From positions 1 to 64,000 of the forward strand of contig CAKOXW010000003.1 in NCBI GenBank assembly GCA_934130375.1: DNA of 64,000 bases, read 5' to 3'. Source of the stretch: an uncultured Bacilli bacterium. GTDB lineage: Bacteria; Bacillota_I; Bacilli_A; RF39; UBA660. This document shows positions 1-8,241 of the stretch, in pieces. A program made the position numbers and the translations under genes. The notes under the pieces were generated by a model. It was not told the origin of the DNA. It saw nothing but the letters and a program-made list of their open reading frames with translations, and made no database searches. How positions within the stretch are numbered: position 1 is the first letter of the stretch; each line of letters begins with the position of its first letter.

Positions 1-9
1 ATATTTCAT
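1..9 (-). CDS. 5' end of a gene running off the left edge
   Basis: Only three codons (Met-Lys-Tyr) are inside the window. The start is supported by a strong ribosome binding site, AGGAGGTGG on the minus strand at 28-20, ten bases before the ATG at 9-7. Nothing can be said about its product. It follows the 165-659 gene in the same direction after about 150 bases, so it could be the next gene of that cluster. Confidence 0.5.
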
Positions 10-164
10 TTCCTGAAAACCACCTCCTAAATTGTAATTACACCATATTCATTTATAATGGAAGACCTAATTGGAAAGTAATAACAATTTAACAAAAATT
101 TCTATATAATATTCATGATAACAAAGCATAATAAAAGAACTAACTCGTTTGCTAGTTCTATAAT

Positions 165-659
165 TTATTTAATTCTATTCATGTTATTTTCTTGTAAAAT
201 CCATATAGAATTAATATTTTCATAAGTTGGTGTTAAATATATTTTTTCATCAGTAAAATATCTATCTGTAATTAGAAATTTAATTGAATATTTATTTGCA
301 AGTTCATTTAAAGTTTTAATTATATATTTTATTTTATCATCATCATTAACATTCTCTAGGGTAGGAATTAAAGATAATGTATTAATATAAACATATTCAG
401 GTTTGACTTCTATAATAGTTTCTTCTAATTTCTCTATAACATAATTTTTATCAAATACTTTTGCAATACGTTCTTTATTCAAATATTTATATTGTTTATT
501 TTCTAAAATATCATTTGTGGTTTCATAATCTATAAGTAATACTTTATGATTATCTAAACTTGCAAACTTTACTTGTTCCATTAAATATTCACTGGTATTA
601 GATTTTGCTACAATTAACATTATATTATCTTGTAATTTTATATATCCAAACTTACTCAT
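165..659 (-). CDS. hypothetical protein with RecA/DnaB-like ATPase core pattern (degenerate)
   Basis: A 164-aa protein. The start MSKFGYIK is chosen because AAGGAG lies about ten bases upstream; a longer frame from 680 would overlap the previous gene. The spacing of hydrophobic strands (VLLIDYETT, then KPEYVYINTLSLI, then YSIKFLITDRYF) resembles the last part of a RecA-type fold such as DnaB helicase, where the Walker B strand is followed by a strand ending before an SQL motif. No Walker A P-loop is visible, so if the relationship is real the protein is not a complete ATPase. It ends a three-gene minus-strand cluster with the PcfJ-like and OB-fold genes. The assignment is inference from strand pattern only; it may simply be an unknown family. 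Confidence 0.45.
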   Translation of the reverse strand: MSKFGYIKLQDNIMLIVAKSNTSEYLMEQVKFASLDNHKVLLIDYETTNDILENKQYKYLNKERIAKVFDKNYVIEKLEETIIEVKPEYVYINTLSLIPTLENVNDDDKIKYIIKTLNELANKYSIKFLITDRYFTDEKIYLTPTYENINSIWILQENNMNRIK

Positions 660-672
660 TTTTTCACGCTCC

Positions 673-1587
673 TTAACCATTTAATAAAAATCCATTATTT
701 AAAAAATCTTTGCTTGGAAATAATGTATTGTCATTTTTTAAGTCTAAACCGTTATTTATACAATATTCTAAATAATTTTTATATTCATAAATATCTTCGG
801 TATTAAGTTTTTTAATTTGATAATAATTATAAAAATCATCAAAGTTCATATATTTTAAAATGAATTCAAACTCGCATACATTATTTGCAATAAAGTTTAA
901 TTTATTTATGTCGGTAGTATTATATAGTTGTAATGCTAATAATTGATGATATCTAATATTGATTTTTTTCATAAAAGAATAATACTTTTCACTTATTCCA
1001 AAAGTACTTTCAAAGTCGCTATTATATTGTATATTATTGCTATTCCATAGTGCTAGTTCATATAATTTTAAATTAATTAAGTAAGCAAACTCTTTATATT
1101 CAATTGGAAAGAGAGTTAAACTACACAAATTACATTCCTTAACAACACTACAATCTTTTAAAAACCATATATTACTATTTTTGTAAATGTTTGTATTTTT
1201 TAATAATTCTAAATTATCAGTATATAAAAATTGATTTTTATTATAACTAAGTACAAATAGTTCATATATGCCAAAATCTTCATCATTATAATTATCCGTT
1301 TCAACTTTTGTTATTGCATCTTTTCCATCTTTATAAGAATATGATTGATTAGTTTTACAATCAACAATTTTATCAGATAAGATATAGTATTTTTCTTCAA
1401 TAAATATTTCTGAATTATAAGACTTTAATAAGTATAAAAATATATCTGTATTTTGTACATCAAAAACATAATAATAAACTTCGGTATGATTATCAAATTG
1501 TTTACATTTATCCTTAATAAATTCAATAATGTTATTAGGTAAATTTTGAGTTGTTTTCCAATAATTTAATTTTTCCATATTTATCAT
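673..1587 (-). CDS. hypothetical protein, possibly PcfJ-like fragment
   Basis: A 304-aa protein with many aromatic and Asn residues. I do not recognise a catalytic motif. The C-terminal stretch (EYKNYLEYCINNGLDLKN followed by LFPSKD) resembles the tail of PcfJ-like proteins of conjugative plasmids, where a segment of the type Y-x-D-Y-L-x-x-C-x-x-L-G-Y-D-L precedes LFP. The protein stops shortly after it. Two starts are possible, 1587 (MINMEK) and 1578 (MEK); neither has a clear ribosome binding site, so translation is probably coupled to the gene ending at 1593. The stop at 673 lies 14 bases before the start of the 165-659 gene. The PcfJ link is tentative. Confidence 0.5.
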   Translation of the reverse strand: MINMEKLNYWKTTQNLPNNIIEFIKDKCKQFDNHTEVYYYVFDVQNTDIFLYLLKSYNSEIFIEEKYYILSDKIVDCKTNQSYSYKDGKDAITKVETDNYNDEDFGIYELFVLSYNKNQFLYTDNLELLKNTNIYKNSNIWFLKDCSVVKECNLCSLTLFPIEYKEFAYLINLKLYELALWNSNNIQYNSDFESTFGISEKYYSFMKKINIRYHQLLALQLYNTTDINKLNFIANNVCEFEFILKYMNFDDFYNYYQIKKLNTEDIYEYKNYLEYCINNGLDLKNDNTLFPSKDFLNNGFLLNG

Positions 1588-1592
1588 AATTA

Positions 1593-1958
1593 TTAATTAT
1601 TTACTTTCTTAATTGCAAATACTCCAACAACTTCTGGATTTCTTGACTTTCTACAATATATTAAACAAACGTCATTAACTTCTAGACTATCTAATAACTT
1701 TTGTAAATCTTTATCATCTTTAGTTATTAACATAGCTGTTAAATAACCTGTTTCGTCGCTAATATCTAGTAAATACATTTTATACTCATCGTTTATAGTA
1801 ATGTTAATATTATCAATTTTGCATTGTATTAAACCAACTTTTTCAAGTTCATTAATTTTAATAACATCTCCCTCTAGTAGAGAATAGTCATTAATTGTTT
1901 GTCTTAAATCTAATTTTTTCTTTGAATTTCCTTTACTTGTCATTTTAACTTTTTCCAT
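1593..1958 (-). CDS. OB-fold nucleic-acid-binding-like small protein
   Basis: A 121-aa protein. The ATG at 1958 is chosen because GGAGG sits five bases upstream; the in-frame TTG at 1970 overlaps that site. After a basic N-terminus (KVKMTSKGNSKKKLDLRQ) the sequence shows a five-strand pattern, VGLIQCKIDNINITIND, YKMYLLDISDETGYLTAML, DVCLIYCRKS and VGVFAIKKV, with the D-E-T-G-x-L turn common in OB folds of polymerases and SSB-like proteins. It would bind single-stranded DNA or RNA in the cytoplasm. It is first in the minus-strand cluster with the two genes that follow. The fold assignment is inference from motif layout. Confidence 0.5.
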   Translation of the reverse strand: MEKVKMTSKGNSKKKLDLRQTINDYSLLEGDVIKINELEKVGLIQCKIDNINITINDEYKMYLLDISDETGYLTAMLITKDDKDLQKLLDSLEVNDVCLIYCRKSRNPEVVGVFAIKKVNN

Positions 1959-1979
1959 AATAACCTCCAATTCTATATA

Positions 1980-2245
1980 ATTTATTTTAAATTTAGATAT
2001 ACTTACAATATAAACCCTATAATAGACAATTTGAACAATATAAATATATTATTAATATGTTTGACAACTAAATAACAGTTTAACCAGTGTGAACAATTTA
2101 AACGGACATTTTTATTTATCAAACTATAATATACCTCTAGTACCATTTTACACACTTTCTAGTATTTTTACAAGAGACTGTTAAAAACTAACCAAAATTG
2201 TTTAAAATAAATACAAATATATTAAACAATCATTAATTTTCCCCA
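1980..2245. other. AT-rich intergenic stretch without recognised gene
   Basis: Together with the terminator at 2246-2275 and a short tail, about 350 bases separate the OB-fold gene from the collagen-like gene. The stretch holds TTGACA- and TTGTTC-like hexamers and A/T runs, but no convincing full promoter, ORF or structured RNA. It should contain the promoter of the minus-strand cluster reading from 1958 to 165. Confidence 0.4.
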
Positions 2246-2275
2246 AATAAAAAGAATTAATAAATTTCTTAATTC
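2246..2275 (-). terminator. intrinsic terminator after the collagen-like gene
   Basis: Reading the minus strand, GAATTAA (2275-2269), an eight-base loop and TTAATTC (2260-2254) form a perfect 7-bp stem followed by TTTTT. It lies 36 bases downstream of the stop codon of the 2311-2733 gene. Confidence 0.6.
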
Positions 2276-2310
2276 CTGATATTTACGGTGTTTTTAGTAG
2301 TGTGCCACTT

Positions 2311-2733
2311 TTATGTATGTGCAGTAGGTCCAGTTTCTCCAGTTTCCCCGGTGGCACCAGCAACACCTTGTAAACCTTGAGGCCCCGTTGGTCCAGTAGG
2401 TCCAGTAGGTCCAGTAGGTCCAGTTTCTCCGGCTGTACCAGCAACACCTTGTAAACCTTGAGGTCCAGTAGGTCCTGTTGCTCCGGTAGCACCTGTCGCA
2501 CCAACCTCACCTTGAATACCTTGAATACCTTGGATGCCTTGAGGCCCAGTAGGCCCAGTAGCACCGGTTAATCCTTGAATTCCTTGTATACCCTGTACAC
2601 CTTGAATACCTTGAGGTCCAGTTGGCCCAGTAGGCCCAGTAGCTCCACCCGCAGGTCCTGTAGCACCTCTTGGCCCAGTAGGACCCAAGCAATATCTAAA
2701 GCAATTACAATTATTGTTTGAATTATTGTACAT
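2311..2733 (-). CDS. short collagen-like Gly-X-Y repeat protein (BclA-like spore or surface protein)
   Basis: A 140-aa protein with an 18-residue Asn/Cys-rich N-terminus (MYNNSNNNCNCFRYCLG) followed by about 38 Gly-X-Y triplets, mostly GPT, GPQ, GIQ, GAT and GET, with one single-Gly interruption near residue 28. Such collagen-like regions form triple-helical filaments in exosporium proteins of the BclA type. The C-terminal globular trimerisation domain usual in BclA is missing: the frame stops right after the repeats at GPTAHT. The start has AAAGGAG six to seven bases upstream. A spore-surface role is inference, supported by the cotJ genes in the same window. Slipped-strand change of repeat number is likely. 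Confidence 0.75.
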   Translation of the reverse strand: MYNNSNNNCNCFRYCLGPTGPRGATGPAGGATGPTGPTGPQGIQGVQGIQGIQGLTGATGPTGPQGIQGIQGIQGEVGATGATGATGPTGPQGLQGVAGTAGETGPTGPTGPTGPTGPQGLQGVAGATGETGETGPTAHT

Positions 2734-2798
2734 TATTATCTCCTTTCATATTATTTTATGAAAAGATAATTAAACTTATAATAATAATTGTCATAAAT

Positions 2799-3326
2799 CT
2801 ATAAATTATTGTTGATGTTTGAATTTAGTATAATGTATATTATGATAATAGAATTTATTAATATAAATGTAGGATAAAACATATATAAGTAATGACTATT
2901 TAATTCTAAAGTAAAGATGAATTTATTGAATATTGAATTTATACATATAATTATATTTATCATTGAAAATGGTATAATGATAAGGTTTATTATTTTATGT
3001 ATGTTTTCTTTTATATATGTAATTAACATAAAAATGCTTGATGCGATATGTGATATTGATACTATATTATAAAGACTAAATTTGTTATATGTTATTGCTA
3101 AAATTATTAACATTATTGTTGAAATGATTATTAGTAATGCATTCTTAATGTTTTCCTTAGATAATTTAAAGCATATTGAGTACATAATAACAATCAATAA
3201 TAGTACCTCTAAGGTTTCTGTAAATAAGTTATTCAAATCAAATATATTTGATAGTATATATGCACTTATTGAAGTAATAATTGAAATAGTTAAAAATATA
3301 CTAGTAATTATTTTTCTTTTATTCAT
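2799..3326 (-). CDS. multi-pass membrane protein, partner of the upstream XRE regulator
   Basis: A 175-aa protein of about five to six hydrophobic segments, with almost no charged residues between them apart from short loops. The start MNKRKIITSIF follows AGGTGAAATTT; a GTG three codons earlier lies in the ribosome binding site. It overlaps the end of the XRE regulator gene (3319) by eight bases, so the two are translated together. No family signature is visible. A regulator coupled to a small membrane protein suggests the pair senses or protects the envelope; this is inference. Confidence 0.65.
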   Translation of the reverse strand: MNKRKIITSIFLTISIITSISAYILSNIFDLNNLFTETLEVLLLIVIMYSICFKLSKENIKNALLIIISTIMLIILAITYNKFSLYNIVSISHIASSIFMLITYIKENIHKIINLIIIPFSMINIIICINSIFNKFIFTLELNSHYLYMFYPTFILINSIIIIYIILNSNINNNL

Positions 3327-4176
3327 AAATTTCACCTGCTTTCATAAGTTCTTTTAAAATAGTATTGTAGCTCTTGTACAAATTATCAATGTAAATGATA
3401 TAGTCTTTCATAGTGTTGCTTGCGTCAAAAGTTATATTTTTGGGATTTTTATTTATATATATACTATATATATATTGTTCAAATATTTCTTTATCAAATG
3501 GCTCATAGTTTATATTTTGTATTTTATATTTTCCCAATAAATTATTAATATTCTCATCAATTGGTATTGTATTGTTAGTGTATATAAGTTCGTATATTTC
3601 ATCAAAACTTAAGCATTGTTTTTTCATTATATTTTTGTCGTATTCGATATTTCTAGCTGTGTAGATTGAGTTAATCCAATTTGTTATCTTTCTATATTCA
3701 CTTTGATTAAATTTACCTCTATTATTAAGAATAATCTTAGAATTATTTTCAAAATTAGCTATTTCATTTGATTTAATATTTTCAAAGCATAATTTGTTTT
3801 TTTGATATTTAATAGGAATTATAAATAGCAATAAAATGTATAGTATTAATATTATTAAAAAGCACATAAAGATTTTATTTATTTTTTTAATGTTGCTTTT
3901 AGTAGTAATTTCTTTTATATCATTAATGCTATTAAGCGCATCTTTTTTATTAATTGAGTTATTATTTAATCTTTCTCCTCTTAATAATTCAATAACACTT
4001 GTGTCTAATATTTCAGCAAGTTTTTCAAGTAATGATATGTCTGGTGCGCATAAACCTCGTTCCCATTTTGATATGGCTTTATCTGATATAAATAATTTTT
4101 TTGCCAAATCATTTTGTGTTAAATTTTTTTCTTGTCTAAGTTTTTGAATATATTTACCAGTTTTTAAATTATCCAT
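3319..4176 (-). CDS. XRE-family transcriptional regulator with a membrane anchor
   Basis: A 285-aa protein. Residues 8-62 are a classical HTH_3 domain (IQKLRQEKNLTQNDLAKKLF, then ISDKAISKWERG and DISLLEKLAEIL). A single transmembrane helix follows at about residues 100-125 (IFMCFLIILILYILLLFIIPI), then about 150 residues that would lie outside the membrane. The protein therefore probably binds DNA at the inner face of the membrane and receives a signal through its outer part. GAGGTGG lies four bases before the ATG. It forms an operon with the membrane protein 2799-3326. A second HTH-plus-membrane regulator with a membrane partner lies at 35.2-36.6 kb. Confidence 0.8.
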   Translation of the reverse strand: MDNLKTGKYIQKLRQEKNLTQNDLAKKLFISDKAISKWERGLCAPDISLLEKLAEILDTSVIELLRGERLNNNSINKKDALNSINDIKEITTKSNIKKINKIFMCFLIILILYILLLFIIPIKYQKNKLCFENIKSNEIANFENNSKIILNNRGKFNQSEYRKITNWINSIYTARNIEYDKNIMKKQCLSFDEIYELIYTNNTIPIDENINNLLGKYKIQNINYEPFDKEIFEQYIYSIYINKNPKNITFDASNTMKDYIIYIDNLYKSYNTILKELMKAGEIYE

Positions 4177-4237
4177 GTTACCACCTCAATTTCAGTATAA
4201 CTTGGTTCTTTGTTTTTATCAATAAACTTGTGGTTTA

Positions 4238-4272
4238 GACACAATAAAAAAAGACCTTCTTTGAAGTCTTTA
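4238..4272 (-). terminator. intrinsic terminator overlapping the mscS stop
   Basis: On the minus strand AAAGACTTC, a short loop and GAAGGTCTTT form a stem with one bulge, followed by a run of seven T. It begins immediately at the stop codon of the MscS gene. Confidence 0.75.
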
Positions 4273-5094
4273 TCTATTTCTTATATCTATTTGCATATAT
4301 GGAATTTCTATTTTGTTTTTATCAAATGCTTCTTTTACTGCTTCATTTAAATTATATTTTGCTGGTAAATAGTTTTCTTTTTTTACCCATACTTGAACCA
4401 TGTATACAATTGAACTATCACCATGTTTTACAACGTTTACAAGTCTTGTTTTGTCTTCTAAGACATATTCACAATTATCAAGTACTTCGTTTATAACTTT
4501 TTTAACTTTATCAATCTTGTCATCATAGGATGCTTGAAATTCTATATCTAGTCTTCTTATTGGATTGGCAGTAAAATTAGTTATTGTTGAGTTTGAAAGT
4601 GTGCCATTTGGTAATTGTACAACTTTATTATCTGGTGTGGTTAGGCTTGTGTAGAACATAGTAATACTTTTTACTGTACCTTCCATATTTAATGCACTTA
4701 TATAATCTCCAACTTCAAATGGTTTAAACATAAGTATCATTACTCCGCCTGCAAGGTTTGATAAACCTCCCTGTAGAGCAAGTCCAACAGCAAGACTACA
4801 AGAGCCAATTATAGTGATAAATGAAGTAGTTGGAATACCAACAACTGATGCGGCTACTACAAAAAGAAGTACTTTTAGTGATAGGCTAAGGATACTTACT
4901 AAAAAACCTTTTACTGATGGATCTAGTTTATCTAGTTTTCTATGTTTCTTAAGTGATTTTTCAAGTATTTTTATTAATTTAAATCCTACAAATAGTATTA
5001 ATATTGCAATAACTAGTTGTATACCAAAGTCAAATAGTTTTTCTAGTAATTGCTCTATTTTAGTTAAGTTTACATTTGTGTTAATATTTTCCAT
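4270..5094 (-). CDS. small-conductance mechanosensitive channel, MscS family
   Basis: A 274-aa protein, close to the length of E. coli MscS (286 aa). It opens under membrane tension and releases solutes during osmotic downshock. Three membrane segments can be seen at about residues 22-44, 64-86 and 90-120. The third holds the Gly/Ala-rich pore helix (SCSLAVGLALQGGLSNLAGG), followed by the cytoplasmic beta domain that begins MFKPFEVGDYI and the mixed C-terminal domain. The start MENINTN is chosen because TTGGAGG precedes it; a longer frame to 5166 would add 24 residues across the ribosome binding site. It is monocistronic and divergent from tex. Confidence 0.92.
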   Translation of the reverse strand: MENINTNVNLTKIEQLLEKLFDFGIQLVIAILILFVGFKLIKILEKSLKKHRKLDKLDPSVKGFLVSILSLSLKVLLFVVAASVVGIPTTSFITIIGSCSLAVGLALQGGLSNLAGGVMILMFKPFEVGDYISALNMEGTVKSITMFYTSLTTPDNKVVQLPNGTLSNSTITNFTANPIRRLDIEFQASYDDKIDKVKKVINEVLDNCEYVLEDKTRLVNVVKHGDSSIVYMVQVWVKKENYLPAKYNLNEAVKEAFDKNKIEIPYMQIDIRNR

Positions 5095-5232
5095 AATAAT
5101 TACCTCCAATGTAATTTTAGCACATTTATATATAATAAACAATAATACATAAAATAGAAAAAGCATAGATATAAAACAATTATGTAATGTTTATAAAAAA
5201 GATAAAAAATAGGCATATAAAATGTTATAAAG

Positions 5233-5245
5233 TGACAAAGTGTCA
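5233..5245. promoter_or_regulatory. small perfect dyad TGACA-AAG-TGTCA between mscS and tex
   Basis: TGACA at 5233-5237 and TGTCA at 5241-5245 form a perfect inverted repeat 12 bases upstream of the tex -35 box. It may be a regulator site for either divergent gene; the binding protein is unknown. Confidence 0.35.
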
Positions 5246-5256
5246 TATAAATTGTA

Positions 5257-5285
5257 TTGATTATATTGGTTAAAATTGCTATAAT
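5257..5285 (+). promoter_or_regulatory. sigma-A-type promoter of tex
   Basis: TTGATT at 5257-5262 and TATAAT at 5280-5285 are separated by exactly 17 bases, about 30 bases before the chosen tex start codon. Confidence 0.6.
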
Positions 5286-5313
5286 TAAAAGGCATTTAAA
5301 GATAGGAGAAGTT

Positions 5314-7443
5314 ATGAATGATTTTATAATTAAAGAGATTAGTAATGATTTAGGAATTACTACAAAACAAGTTGAAGCTACATTAAAATTACTTAGTGAA
5401 GGAAATACAATACCTTTTATTGCTAGGTATAGAAAAGAAGTTACTAATAATTTAGATGAGGAACAAATTAGAAAGATTGATGATGTATATGAGTATCAAG
5501 TTAATTTGTTAAAAAGAAAAGAGGATGTTATTAGGTTAATTGATGAAAAGGGATTACTTACTTTAGAACTTAAAAATAGTATTATGTCATGTTCAAAGTT
5601 GGTAGAGGTAGAAGATATATATAGACCATTTAAGGAAAAGAAGAAGACTAAAGCAACTGATGCGATTAAAAATGGTTTAGAGCCTCTTGCTAAGATTATT
5701 ATGTCTCAACCTAATAAATTAGTTGGTGTTGATAAATTTATTAATGAAAATGTTAAGAGTTGTGATGATGCGATTATGGGTGCGAAATACATAATTGCAG
5801 AGTGGATTAGTGATAATGCTTCTTATAGAAAGTATATTAGAAGTTTTATGTATTCAACAGGTATGATTGAGAGTAAACTTAAGAAAAATGCGGTTGATGA
5901 AAATAAAGTTTATAGTATGTATTATGAATATAGTGAACTTATTAAGAGTATTAAACCTCATAGGGTTTTAGCGCTTAATAGAGGTGAAAAAGAGGGAATA
6001 CTTAATGTTAAAATAGTAGTTGATGATAATAAGATTGTTGAGTATTTGAATAAGAAACTTATAAAAAATACAAGTAGTGAGTGTGTTTCTTATATTGAGG
6101 ATGCGATTAAAGATAGTTTATCTAGATTGATAATGCCAAGTGTTGAAAGAGAAGTTCGAAGTGAGTTAACTGATAATGCTTCTGAAAAAGCAATTGAAGT
6201 ATTTATGGATAATTTGCATAATCTTTTATTGACTCCTCCTATGAAAGATAAGATGGTACTTGGTTTAGACCCTGCTTTTAGAACTGGTTGCAAACTTGCA
6301 GTAATTGATTATACTGGTAAATATTTGGAAAAAAGTGTAATTTATCCACATGAACCTAAATGTGAAGTTGAAAAATCTAAGAAAATAGTTCTTGATTTAA
6401 TAAATAAGTATAATATAGATATTATTGCAATAGGTAATGGTACAGCATCAAGGGAATCTGAGGCATTTATAACTGATGTTATTAAGGAATGTAATAGGAA
6501 AGTACAATATATAATGGTTAATGAAGCGGGAGCATCTGTTTATTCAGCATCAAAACTTGCTATATCTGAATTTCCTGATTTGCATGTTGAGGAAAGAAGT
6601 GCGATATCTATTGCAAGAAGATTGCAAGATCCATTATCTGAACTTGTAAAAGTAGATTCCAAGAGTATTGGTGTGGGTCAGTATCAGCATGATGTTTCTG
6701 AGAAAAGATTAGATGAAGGATTAGATTTTGTAGTTACAAAGGCTGTAAATGAAGTTGGCGTTAATATCAATACTGCTAGTCCATCTTTACTAAAGTATGT
6801 ATCGGGTTTAAATAAAAGAGTAATTGATAAGATAATTGAATATAGGGATAGTAAGGGTAAATTTTTATCAAGGGAAGAGATTAAGAAAAAGAAAATACTT
6901 TCTGATAAAGTATATGAGCAAGCAATTGGATTTTTAAGAATTACAGATGGAGTTAATCCACTTGATAAAACAAGTATACATACTGAAAGTTATGATAAAA
7001 CTTTAGAATTATTAAAAATGCTTAATCTAAGTGTTAGTGATATTGGTACTGATAAGATTAAAAATATAAGTATTGATATAAGTGATTATTCTAAGAAATT
7101 AGGGATTGATGAGTATACACTTACTGATATTGTTAATGCATTAAAAAATCCACTTAGAGACCCAAGAGATGATATGCCAAGACCTATTTTAAGAAATGAT
7201 GTTTTAAAAATTGAAGACTTGACTGTTGGTATAAAATTACAAGGTACAGTTAGAAATGTAGTTGATTTTGGTGCGTTTATTGATATTGGGCTTAAAAATG
7301 ATGGACTTGTTCATATATCTAAAATGTCTAATGAATATATTAAACATCCAAGTGAAGTAGTGTCAGTTGGTGATATAGTTGATTGTTATGTAGATGAAAT
7401 ACATATGGATAAGAATAAAGTAAGTTTATCTCTTATAAAATAA
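5314..7443 (+). CDS. tex: Tex-family RNA-binding protein (S1 domain, YqgF-like core)
   Basis: A 709-aa protein, the usual length for Tex. The parts come in the family's order: an N-terminal helical domain (IKEISNDLGITTKQVEATLKLL, with TIPFIARYRKE), a YqgF/RNase H-like domain from about residue 312 (MVLGLDPAFRTGCKLAVID), a helix-hairpin-helix region near residues 485-560 (NTASPSLLKYVSGLNKRVID), and a C-terminal S1 domain at about 635-709 (GTVRNVVDFGAFIDIG). Tex proteins bind nucleic acid and associate with transcription or the ribosome; the exact role is not fixed. AGGAG lies seven bases before the chosen ATG. The gene is monocistronic and ends before a two-way terminator. Confidence 0.95.
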   Translation: MNDFIIKEISNDLGITTKQVEATLKLLSEGNTIPFIARYRKEVTNNLDEEQIRKIDDVYEYQVNLLKRKEDVIRLIDEKGLLTLELKNSIMSCSKLVEVEDIYRPFKEKKKTKATDAIKNGLEPLAKIIMSQPNKLVGVDKFINENVKSCDDAIMGAKYIIAEWISDNASYRKYIRSFMYSTGMIESKLKKNAVDENKVYSMYYEYSELIKSIKPHRVLALNRGEKEGILNVKIVVDDNKIVEYLNKKLIKNTSSECVSYIEDAIKDSLSRLIMPSVEREVRSELTDNASEKAIEVFMDNLHNLLLTPPMKDKMVLGLDPAFRTGCKLAVIDYTGKYLEKSVIYPHEPKCEVEKSKKIVLDLINKYNIDIIAIGNGTASRESEAFITDVIKECNRKVQYIMVNEAGASVYSASKLAISEFPDLHVEERSAISIARRLQDPLSELVKVDSKSIGVGQYQHDVSEKRLDEGLDFVVTKAVNEVGVNINTASPSLLKYVSGLNKRVIDKIIEYRDSKGKFLSREEIKKKKILSDKVYEQAIGFLRITDGVNPLDKTSIHTESYDKTLELLKMLNLSVSDIGTDKIKNISIDISDYSKKLGIDEYTLTDIVNALKNPLRDPRDDMPRPILRNDVLKIEDLTVGIKLQGTVRNVVDFGAFIDIGLKNDGLVHISKMSNEYIKHPSEVVSVGDIVDCYVDEIHMDKNKVSLSLIK

Positions 7444-7454
7444 GAATGTAAATT

Positions 7455-7485
7455 AAAACTCAGGTTATTCCTGAGTTTTGTTGTT
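7455..7485. terminator. bidirectional terminator between tex and the 7465 gene
   Basis: AAAACTCAGG (7455-7464), a five-base loop and CCTGAGTTTT (7470-7479) form a perfect 10-bp stem. T-rich sequence follows on both strands, so it ends transcription from tex and from the convergent minus-strand gene, whose last codons lie inside it. Confidence 0.85.
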
Positions 7486-8082
7486 AGCATCATAAATAGA
7501 AGGCTTAGTTAAGTATGAATATTTTTTAGCATCAACTGGGATTTCTTCATTATCTAAAGCAACTTTATAATCATTAATTATACTTTTAGCATTTTCAATG
7601 TTATTACCAAGTGATACAACTCTATTTTTATTAGTTATACTAAAACCACCTTCATCATTCGTGCCTGTTAGTATTAAATAGTATCCATCTTTATTTAAAT
7701 AGGATGTTCCTTCGATAAATGTATAACTCTTCTTATCTTTATTAATTCCACCTTGTTGAGTAATCTTAATATTTTCAACTAAGTTTCCTTTTATGTTTTC
7801 AATTACAGTCGCCGTATATGTAGTTATTGGTTCATTATTTTGATAAGTTGTTTCATATGAATTAATTTTAGCAATAAATACATAAGATGATGCTCCAATA
7901 GTTTTTTCTTTAGTACTAGTATCAAACATGTAAAGATAATCCTTATAATAAACTGGTAAATTATTATAGTAATCATTTGGTTTAGTATTATTTTTAGTTG
8001 TTTTAAAAATATAAATACCAAGTACAGCAATTATTAGACAAGTAGTTATAATTAATAATAGGTTTAAATTATTCTTTTTCAT
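7465..8082 (-). CDS. membrane-anchored exported protein of unknown function
   Basis: A 205-aa protein with a basic N-terminus and one uncleaved signal-anchor helix at about residues 7-27 (LLLIITTCLIIAVLGIYIF), followed by an extracytoplasmic domain. That domain contains YMFDTSTKEKTIGASSYVFIAKI and a Gly-rich segment ending ISITNKNRVVSLGNN. The pattern of FIAKINSYETTY, ITTYTATVIENIKG and ITQQGG resembles small beta-sandwich domains found in Bacillota lipoproteins, but no family is certain. The start follows AGGAGG with four bases between. Its 3' end is buried in the terminator shared with tex. Confidence 0.65.
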   Translation of the reverse strand: MKKNNLNLLLIITTCLIIAVLGIYIFKTTKNNTKPNDYYNNLPVYYKDYLYMFDTSTKEKTIGASSYVFIAKINSYETTYQNNEPITTYTATVIENIKGNLVENIKITQQGGINKDKKSYTFIEGTSYLNKDGYYLILTGTNDEGGFSITNKNRVVSLGNNIENAKSIINDYKVALDNEEIPVDAKKYSYLTKPSIYDANNKTQE

Positions 8083-8152
8083 AGTTCCTCCTATTTTCAT
8101 TATAGCATAACAAATAAATAAATAAAAATTATTCAAAAAGTACTAAAAACAC

Positions 8153-8226
8153 TTACGAAAAGTTAAAAAAAATGATATAATCTAAATATATCTTATTTTT
8201 ATGTAGATAATTAATCTACATTTTTA
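8153..8226 (+). promoter_or_regulatory. promoter and leader hairpin ahead of the 8242 gene
   Basis: TTACGA (8153-8158) and TATAAT (8176-8181) are 17 bases apart. A perfect hairpin follows, ATGTAGAT (8201-8208), loop AATTA, ATCTACAT (8214-8221), then TTTTATTTG and at once the GGAGGT ribosome binding site. A transcript starting near 8188 would meet this terminator-like hairpin before the gene, so it may be an attenuator. Confidence 0.5.
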
Positions 8227-8241
8227 TTTGGAGGTAGTAAA

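Noticed and set aside
2283..2564. Leu/Val-rich frame on the minus strand
   Set aside because: It is the shifted reading of the collagen repeat DNA and has no ribosome binding site.
2311..2690. Periodic repeats as a CRISPR array
   Set aside because: Periodicity is 9 bases and encodes Gly-X-Y; there are no spacers.
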